Of a DNA stretch of 20,388 nt, positions 15,048 through 20,388 are shown piece after piece. The translations under genes and the position numbers were made by a program. The stretch covers positions 1 to 20,388 of the forward strand of contig JANXAX010000010.1 of NCBI GenBank assembly GCA_025062175.1, in the 5' to 3' direction. Under the pieces are notes generated by a model. The model did no database searches. It was not told where the DNA came from and was given only the letters and a program-made list of their open reading frames with translations. The stretch comes from Anaerolineae bacterium. Its GTDB lineage: Bacteria; Chloroflexota; Anaerolineae; 4572-78; NAK82. Each line of letters begins with the position of its first letter. The stretch's first letter is position 1.

Positions 15048-17480
15048 ATGAAACGAAACAGGATAGGTCCTTGGCGGTATCTCATCAGCTGGCTCAGCGT
15101 TGGATGGCTGGTGATGGGGGGGCTGTCTGGGGTCGCGCAGGCGCAGGAGGCCCAGCCGACCTTCCAATCCGCCGTGTACGCAGCCGCGGACGGCAGCTCC
15201 ACCATCCAATCCCAGGAAGCGCAGCTGACGGCCGATTTCCTGGCTGCGTCGGGCACTTTGGAAGGCGTGGCGCTCACCGCCGGTGGCATTGCGCTGGCGG
15301 CAGGCCAGTCCAGCGGGGTTTTCACCTCGGGCGTGATCAACGCGCCGCTGGCCTCGGTGTCGGATATCGTGCCCATCTGGAGCGCAGAGGTGCCAGCGGG
15401 CGGCGCGCTCAAGCTGGAAACGCGGCTCAGCCAGGACGGCAGCAACTGGAGCGACTGGGTGGAGAACCCGGTGGCGTACTACCCAGTGCGCGACAATCAG
15501 TACGGCGGCAGCTTGATCTGGGTGGGTGGCGGTCAGGTCAGCCTCCAGTTCCGGGTGACGATGCAAGCGGCGCCAGATGGGGCTTCACCCCTGTTGCGCA
15601 GTGTCACGCTGACGTTCAGCGACACCCAGAACGGCCCCAGCGACGCGGCCATTGCCGCGCAGATGGGGCCTGCTGAGACGCCTCAGGCGGGTGTCTGTCC
15701 GGTGCCCAAGCCGCCGGTGGTGTCGCGCACCATGTGGGGCTGCCCGGATGGTCAGCTCAGTCCGCGCCGGCCGCCCGAATATCAGGCGGTGACGCACATC
15801 ATCATCCATCACACCGCCACCCCGAACACCCCGCAGAACTGGGCGCAGGTGGTGCGCTCCATCTGGAACTACCATGCCAACACGCTGTGGTGGGGGGACA
15901 TCGGCTATAATTATCTCATCGACCCCAATGGCGTCATCTACGAAGGGCGCGCCGGCGGCGACGACGTGGTGGGCATCCACGACAACTTCAACCGCGGCTC
16001 GATGGCGGTCGGCTTCATCGGCTGCTATGGCAACTGCGGTTACTTGGGGATTCGGGATGCCCAACCGAGCGCGGCGATGCTCGAGGCCGGCATCCGCTTG
16101 AGCGCCTGGAAAGTGGGTCAGAAGCGGCTCGACCCGCGCGCCGCCACCCAGTACGGTCGAGTGGGGATCGTCCCCACCATTGCCGGCGGTCGGGATGTGA
16201 CGGCCACCTTTTCACCGGGTGATTACCTGTATGGGATGTTGCCCTGGTTGCGCGAGCAGGTGGCCCAGCGCGTCACCTGCGCGCAGGCACCGTGCCGCAT
16301 CGCCGACATCGTCTTCGACAAGCCGCAATATGCCCTCGGCGATACCATTTATGTGACGGCCCGGGTGTTGGATCAAGCGGGCAACCCCATCACCGGCGCT
16401 GCCGTGGCCGCGATCGTCACCAAGCCGACCGCGGCCGCAGCCGGCGCGGCGCCGCTCCCGATGAACGACCTGACGGGCTACTATCAGGGGGTGTATCGGA
16501 ACACCGACGTGGCAGGGGTCTATCGCTTCGACATCACCGCCACCGACCCGACGGGGCGACGTTTCGCGCCCTGTAGCGCGAGCGCCAGCGTCGCGGTGGG
16601 CGGCGTCTCGCCCGGCGCGACCACCGTGGTGGTGGAGCCGGAGCGGCTGAGCACTTCATGGTGCACGCACGTGGCGCAGACGGCGGTCTCAATCCGCAAC
16701 GCCGCCCGCGTGCGCCGCATCGCGCTCGAAATGACCTATGATCCGCGGGTGATCCAGGTGGTGGATGCGGATCCATATGCCTGGGGGGTGCAGGTGCGCT
16801 TGGACGGGGTCTTCCAGGCGAATCCGGGCGCGGTCCGGCGCAACGAAGTGGACACCGAAGGCGGACGTATCTTCTTCGAAGGGGAGATGATCGGCGGCCA
16901 GCTGATCGAGGGCAACCAGGGGTTGATCCTCATCGATTGGCGGCCGCAACGGCCGGGCGTCTCGGCGGTGACGTTGACGCGTGCCGAAGTCACTCCGGAT
17001 GGCGGCACGCCGACCCCGGTCACGGTGCGCAACGGCAGTGTGGAGGTCACCCCGGATTGCATCTCCGGCACGGTCCTCTTACAAGGGCGCAGTGATCACA
17101 GCGGGGTCGTGGTCACCAGCGCCAGCGGCGCTCAGACGGTGACCGACGCCAGCGGACGCTTCACCGTTGCCGGCTCTGAGCCGATCACGGTGCGCATGGC
17201 CGGCTACCTGAGCGGACTGGCAGCGCCGGGAACGGCCGCCGCCCGTGCCGCAGTCACCGGTGACACCCGCGCCACCAACGTCGGCAGCATCACCCTGTTG
17301 GCCGGCGACCTCAACCAGGATGACGTGATCAACGTCTTCGACCTGGCGATTGTCGCCGCCGCGGTGGACTCCAGCAACACGCAGGCGGATCTCAACCGCG
17401 ACGGGGTGGTGAACATCCTGGATGTGGTGCTCATCGCCAACAACTTCGGCCGCCAGGGGCCCTTGACCGACTGGCAATAG
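15048..17480 (+). CDS. Secreted multidomain PGRP/amidase-like protein with cohesin-like region and dockerin; zinc site degenerate
   Basis: An 810-residue exported protein. Order: signal peptide 1-33 (GVAQAQ); beta-rich N-terminal region (about 38-195) of the kind that precedes PGRP domains in surface amidases; PGRP/Amidase_2 domain (about 222-405) with THIIIHHTATPN, IGYNYLIDPNGVIYEGRAGG and SMAVGFIGCYGN; Ig-like region (about 418-518); cohesin-like region (about 525-668); carboxypeptidase-regulatory-like segment (670-745); dockerin with loops D754-D765 (LNQDDVINVFDL) and D781-D792 (LNRDGVVNILD). The usual GHRD...CPGD zinc motif is here GGRDVTATFSPGD: His is Gly381 and Cys is Ser389, so only the first His (254/255) remains. 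Hydrolysis is therefore doubtful and peptidoglycan binding more likely. ATG 15048 follows AAGGAGGT; an in-frame ATG at 15015 lacks a site and a signal-like start. Confidence 0.9.
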   Translation: MKRNRIGPWRYLISWLSVGWLVMGGLSGVAQAQEAQPTFQSAVYAAADGSSTIQSQEAQLTADFLAASGTLEGVALTAGGIALAAGQSSGVFTSGVINAPLASVSDIVPIWSAEVPAGGALKLETRLSQDGSNWSDWVENPVAYYPVRDNQYGGSLIWVGGGQVSLQFRVTMQAAPDGASPLLRSVTLTFSDTQNGPSDAAIAAQMGPAETPQAGVCPVPKPPVVSRTMWGCPDGQLSPRRPPEYQAVTHIIIHHTATPNTPQNWAQVVRSIWNYHANTLWWGDIGYNYLIDPNGVIYEGRAGGDDVVGIHDNFNRGSMAVGFIGCYGNCGYLGIRDAQPSAAMLEAGIRLSAWKVGQKRLDPRAATQYGRVGIVPTIAGGRDVTATFSPGDYLYGMLPWLREQVAQRVTCAQAPCRIADIVFDKPQYALGDTIYVTARVLDQAGNPITGAAVAAIVTKPTAAAAGAAPLPMNDLTGYYQGVYRNTDVAGVYRFDITATDPTGRRFAPCSASASVAVGGVSPGATTVVVEPERLSTSWCTHVAQTAVSIRNAARVRRIALEMTYDPRVIQVVDADPYAWGVQVRLDGVFQANPGAVRRNEVDTEGGRIFFEGEMIGGQLIEGNQGLILIDWRPQRPGVSAVTLTRAEVTPDGGTPTPVTVRNGSVEVTPDCISGTVLLQGRSDHSGVVVTSASGAQTVTDASGRFTVAGSEPITVRMAGYLSGLAAPGTAAARAAVTGDTRATNVGSITLLAGDLNQDDVINVFDLAIVAAAVDSSNTQADLNRDGVVNILDVVLIANNFGRQGPLTDWQ

Positions 17481-17506
17481 CGCCTTTCCCCGGCGCACCC
17501 ACGGAG

Positions 17507-17542
17507 GGACAGGGGCGCTTCCCCCCAGGGGCGCCCCTGTCC
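17507..17542. terminator. Strong 12-bp hairpin after the PGRP/dockerin gene (no clear U-tract)
   Basis: A perfect inverted repeat GGACAGGGGCGC / GCGCCCCTGTCC (17507-17518 with 17531-17542) with a 12-base C-rich loop, 27 bases past the stop. The bases after it (GTGTCGTGG) do not form a T-run, so termination is likely but not textbook. An mRNA-stability role is an alternative. Confidence 0.5.
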
Positions 17543-17586
17543 GTGTCGTGGTCGAACAACCGCGACAACCTTGTGGGCTTTGCGCT

Positions 17587-17616
17587 TTGCCTGGTTCTAG
17601 AGGGTCATATTACAAT
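17587..17616 (+). promoter_or_regulatory. Promoter for the sugar isomerase-like gene
   Basis: TTGCCT (17587-17592) and TACAAT (17611-17616) are 18 bp apart. The start of transcription would be about 45 bases before ATG 17667. Confidence 0.5.
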
Positions 17617-17666
17617 CCGGCTGCAAGCGCGCTATGTCAGCGCGCCGTCACAAAGGAGGGAGCATC

Positions 17667-19034
17667 ATGCTATTGCGCAAGATCAAAGCTGGCTTCGTTG
17701 GATTTGGTGAGGTCAACAGCCCGCGTGAACTCATCGAACGCAAAGTCGAGGCAGCGCGCAGGGCGCTGGAGGAACGGGGCATCGAGCTGGTCTCCACCTC
17801 CCCGGTGTGTGACGACCCCCAGGGCGAGAACGAAGCCCGGGCACGCCGTGAACTGGCCCGCGCCGACTTCGACCTCCTGGTCGTCTGTGTGGCGGGCTGG
17901 ATCCCCTCTCATTCGGTCATCAGCGTGATCGACCCCTTTGCCCACAAGCCGATGGTGCTCTGGGGGCTCACCGGCCATAGGGAGGGTGGCCGGCTGGTGA
18001 CGACCGCGGATCAGGCCGGCACCAGCGCCCTGCGGGATCCGATGGAGGCCCTGGGCTATCGTTTTAAGTATGTCTACGACACCCCCGATGCTCCCCTTGC
18101 CGCCGCGGACGAGGTGAAGCGCTTCGCCGAAGTCGCCCGAGCGGCCGCGCTGCTGCGCCAAGCGCGCATCGGGATGATGGGCTACCGGGACATGAACCTC
18201 TACGGCACGCTGGTGGACGGGGTCTCGCTGCGGCGCGTGATCGGGCCGGAGGTGGAAGTTTTCGACACGCTGGAGATCGTGCAAAAGATGGAGCAAGTGC
18301 CCGCTGAGGCGGTGACCTCCTTGCGGGAAACCTTGCGCCGGGAATGGACCTTTGAACGCCCCGTGGCCGACAGCGCCCTGGAGAAGGGCATCCGCATGTA
18401 CCTGGCGGTGATGGAGAAGGTGGCCGAACGTGGCTACCAGGCGATCTCCCTCGTGGACGTCTTCGGCGTCAAAAAGCTGCTCCACTTCCCGCCGGCGATG
18501 GTGCTGATGCTGCTGGCCGACAAAGGCGGCGTGGCCTCCATCCCGGAGAACGACGGTCTGGGCGCGGTGACGCAGCTGATGGTGCGCTATCTGACCGGCC
18601 AGGTGGGCGCCTATTTCGAATTCTATGAGTTCTTCCGGGATCGCTTGTTGATGGGTGTGCCGGATTATGTGCCCACTGAAATTGTCGCCGGGCCGGTGCG
18701 CGTGTTGCCCTGGCCCGGTTTCGGCGGCCTGAAAGATGGCATCCTCAACGTGTCGCAGGTGAAAACCGGCCGTGTCACGCTCTGTCGGCTGGCCAGTCGC
18801 GGAGAGCGTTACCGGATGCACATCGCCACCGGGGAAGCGGTGACGCCGCGTCCGTGGGAGGAGGCGGGCTGGGAGCAGCCGGCGCCCCAGCTGCCCAGCT
18901 TGGAGGTGATATTGGACACCCCGGTGGAAGAATTCGCCCAGCGCGTCCTAGGACAGCATTACATCATCGCGTATGGTGACCACCGCCAGTCGCTGATCGA
19001 TCTGTGTCAGCTGCTGGGCGTCGAGGTGATTTGA
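17667..19034 (+). CDS. L-fucose/L-arabinose isomerase-family protein
   Basis: A 455-residue cytoplasmic protein of the FucI/AraA-like superfamily (COG2407-type), whose members interconvert aldoses and ketoses with a divalent metal. The N-terminal Rossmann-like part has AGFVGFGEVNSP (8-19) and FDLLVVCVAGWIPSH (68-82); the centre has RIGMMGYRDMNLYGTLVDG (167-185). PENDGLGAVTQLMVRYLTG (293-311) parallels the metal-site CExDxxGAxTMLM segment of FucI, with D296 as a likely ligand. The C-terminus HYIIAYGDHRQSL (431-443) supplies the conserved His. The acidic ligand normally supplied by Glu may be D264 here (uncertain). ATG 17667 has AAAGGAGG at seven bases; an upstream in-frame ATG (17634) has none. 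It is a single-gene unit with its own promoter, and no kinase or aldolase partner is present to fix the sugar. Confidence 0.85.
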   Translation: MLLRKIKAGFVGFGEVNSPRELIERKVEAARRALEERGIELVSTSPVCDDPQGENEARARRELARADFDLLVVCVAGWIPSHSVISVIDPFAHKPMVLWGLTGHREGGRLVTTADQAGTSALRDPMEALGYRFKYVYDTPDAPLAAADEVKRFAEVARAAALLRQARIGMMGYRDMNLYGTLVDGVSLRRVIGPEVEVFDTLEIVQKMEQVPAEAVTSLRETLRREWTFERPVADSALEKGIRMYLAVMEKVAERGYQAISLVDVFGVKKLLHFPPAMVLMLLADKGGVASIPENDGLGAVTQLMVRYLTGQVGAYFEFYEFFRDRLLMGVPDYVPTEIVAGPVRVLPWPGFGGLKDGILNVSQVKTGRVTLCRLASRGERYRMHIATGEAVTPRPWEEAGWEQPAPQLPSLEVILDTPVEEFAQRVLGQHYIIAYGDHRQSLIDLCQLLGVEVI

Positions 19035-19216
19035 GAGATCACGTGGGCACTCCTGTCCGCGCGGGGTTTGCCGCCGCGCCCTCCGGAGAGCGCTTCACCC
19101 GAAAAGGGGTTTCGTCTGCCGGAATAGCCGCGCGATCTCGCGGGCGACCGTCCGGGAGCGGTGGACGCCGCCGCTGGGCGCACGCGCGCGGCCCCTCGGC
19201 GCCATCCGCCCTGCGC

Positions 19217-19245
19217 GGAAGGAAGCCGAGGCTCAGCTTTCTTCC
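19217..19245. terminator. Possible hairpin between convergent isomerase and DedA genes
   Basis: GGAAGGAAGC (19217-19226) can pair with GCTTTCTTCC (19236-19245), a 10-bp stem with one G-U pair as plus-strand RNA. It overlaps the DedA stop codon (19233-19235) and has no T-run. The rest of the spacer 19035-19216 holds nothing I can name, apart from a weak CGAAA-AGGGG-TTTCG stem at 19102-19116. Confidence 0.25.
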
Positions 19246-19889
19246 GTCGACAGGGCGCTGGCGTGGCGGAAGTGCTTCACGTGGCGATAGATGTAATAGG
19301 CCGCCGCGCCCAGGATGACCACCGCGATCGGGATGTCGAATGGGCGCATGATGGCGCGCAGCTCTTCCCAGCGCGCCCCGAAGAGGTAGCCTCCCCACGC
19401 CAACGCGCCGCACCAGAGAAACGAGCCCACGAAGGTGTAGACGACGAAAGTCCAGAAGCGCGTGCGCGCGACGCCGGCCGGAAGCGAGATGAAGGTGCGC
19501 ACAATCGGGAGCAGGCGCGAGATGAAAACGGCCCAGTCCCCCCAGCGGGCAAACCAGCGATCCGCCTTCTCCAAGTCATGCGGGGTGATGAGCAAGTATT
19601 TGCCGTAACGATTCAAGAAGGGGCGGCCGCCGAAATATCCCAGGGCATAGCTGGCCACCGAGCCGATGGTACACCCCAGCCCGCCGTAAAAACCGCCGGC
19701 CAGCACTGCGTCCCAGGCACTCAGCCCGCGCGCCTCGACCAGAAACCAGCCAGCCAGTGGCATGGTCACCTCGCTGGGGATGGGGATGTTGGCGCTCTCC
19801 AGCGCCATGATGAACACCACACCTCCCCAGCCCATCGTGTTGAAAAGGTGTTCCAGAAAAGCGACGAGTTGGTGTTCTAAGGCTTCCAA
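19233..19889 (-). CDS. DedA-family membrane protein (VTT/SNARE-associated domain)
   Basis: A 218-residue inner-membrane protein. DedA signatures are all visible: acidic E31 and the PIPSE motif (36-40), GGLGCTIGSVASYALGYFGGRP (69-90), a soluble loop FLNRYGKYLLITPHDLEKA, and FISRLLPIVRTFISLPAG (122-139) with the two conserved arginines, followed by three C-terminal helices. DedA proteins support membrane homeostasis, and some subfamilies recycle undecaprenyl phosphate or phosphatidylethanolamine carriers; the substrate here is unknown. The start is TTG 19889 with AGGAG six bases upstream. It lies 51 bp downstream of clpX on the same strand, so it may be transcribed with it. Confidence 0.92.
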   Translation of the reverse strand: MEALEHQLVAFLEHLFNTMGWGGVVFIMALESANIPIPSEVTMPLAGWFLVEARGLSAWDAVLAGGFYGGLGCTIGSVASYALGYFGGRPFLNRYGKYLLITPHDLEKADRWFARWGDWAVFISRLLPIVRTFISLPAGVARTRFWTFVVYTFVGSFLWCGALAWGGYLFGARWEELRAIMRPFDIPIAVVILGAAAYYIYRHVKHFRHASALSTEES

Positions 19890-19940
19890 AGGCTGCTCCT
19901 ATCTATGACCATGGGATGACTTGGGGTATTCGGGATCGCG

Positions 19941-20388
19941 TCAGGCGGCTTTGTCCATTTCCCAACCGATGAGTTGGCCCGCGGCATCATATAGTTGTGG
20001 TTGGCCGGTGCCGCGGATCGCCTCGGCGGTGATCACACACCGTTTCACCTCCGGCCGCGAGGGGATTTCGTACATCACATCCAGCAAGGTTTCCTCGATG
20101 ATGGTGCGCAGGCCGCGCGCGCCCGTGCGCTGCTCATACGCCTTGCTGGCCGCGGTCACCAGCGCCTCCGGGGTAAACTCGAGCGTCACCCCGTCCATCT
20201 CGAACAAGCGCTGATATTGCTTGACCAGCGCATTGCGCGGCTCGGTGAGCACCCGGACCAGCGCATCCCGGTCGAGGGGATCCACGACCACCGTCACCGG
20301 CAAGCGACCGACGAACTCGGGGATGAGTCCATAGCGCATCAAGTCATCCGGGATGACCTGACGCAGCAGCGCGGCGGTCTGCTGTTCA
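19941..20388 (-). CDS. clpX: ATP-dependent Clp protease ATP-binding subunit ClpX, C-terminal part (right edge cut)
   Basis: The minus-strand frame enters from the right edge and ends at TGA 19941. The roughly 148 visible codons match the ClpX small AAA+ subdomain: LLRQVIPDDLMRYGLIPEFV then GRLPV, LTEPRNALVKQYQRLFEMDG and the sensor-2 motif TGARGLRTIIEE, whose arginine contacts ATP. ClpX unfolds substrates and feeds them to ClpP. The Walker A and B motifs and zinc-binding domain lie outside the window. The C-terminal tail after the sensor-2 helix is somewhat longer than minimal ClpX (through LYDAAGQLIGWEMDKAA). It is followed 51 bp later by the DedA gene. Confidence 0.95.
   Translation of the reverse strand, partial: EQQTAALLRQVIPDDLMRYGLIPEFVGRLPVTVVVDPLDRDALVRVLTEPRNALVKQYQRLFEMDGVTLEFTPEALVTAASKAYEQRTGARGLRTIIEETLLDVMYEIPSRPEVKRCVITAEAIRGTGQPQLYDAAGQLIGWEMDKAA

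Noticed and set aside
17670..18821. 383-codon antisense frame over the isomerase-like gene
   Set aside because: His- and Gln-rich shadow with no family similarity, while the sense frame is a recognisable superfamily member.
19039..19413. Minus-strand 124-codon frame at the isomerase/DedA junction
   Set aside because: It overlaps the DedA gene in another frame, has low-complexity Arg/Pro content and no start signals.

Overview
The window is GC-rich, densely coded bacterial chromosome with no rRNA, tRNA, CRISPR array, transposase or phage gene that I can see. Gene content fits a member of the Chloroflexota (Anaerolineae/Caldilineae-like): large GT-C-type and YfhO-type membrane proteins, a ParB-like domain fused to two universal stress domains, secreted cohesin/dockerin proteins, a PGRP-type amidase with a dockerin, and families of GC-rich interspersed repeats. 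This placement is inferred from gene content only.

Layout. (1) 1-2361, minus strand: a PQQ-type sugar dehydrogenase, a Fur-family regulator and the first 178 codons of an M24 (Xaa-Pro) peptidase that runs off the left edge. (2) 2362-3862: repeat-rich accessory spacer holding a hicB-hicA toxin-antitoxin pair, a probable decayed copy of such a pair just upstream of it, and a four-unit tandem repeat of about 47 bp. (3) 3863-11336, plus strand: a tight five-gene operon with a GT-C-like membrane protein, a 4-TM EamA/SMR-like transporter, a YfhO-family membrane protein, a second GT-C-like protein paralogous to the first, and the 4-alpha-glucanotransferase malQ. This looks like a lipid-linked or cell-surface glycan assembly locus. 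(4) 11546-13297, minus strand: a ParB-like/tandem-USP fusion, divergent from (5) 13591-17480, plus strand: two secreted proteins that each carry a cohesin-like region and a C-terminal dockerin. The larger also has a PGRP/amidase domain that lacks two of the three expected zinc ligands. (6) 17667-19034, plus: an L-fucose/L-arabinose isomerase-like protein. (7) 19233-20388, minus: a DedA-family membrane protein and the C-terminal part of ClpX.

How the parts may work together. The operon in region 3 would flip a lipid-linked sugar (EamA-like protein), transfer sugars outside the membrane (three polytopic proteins with acidic first-loop motifs) and link this to alpha-glucan metabolism (MalQ). The two cohesin/dockerin proteins could assemble with each other on the cell surface, with the degenerate PGRP module acting as a peptidoglycan anchor rather than a hydrolase. 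These functional links are inference. The domain content, overlaps, promoters and missing residues are visible in the sequence.
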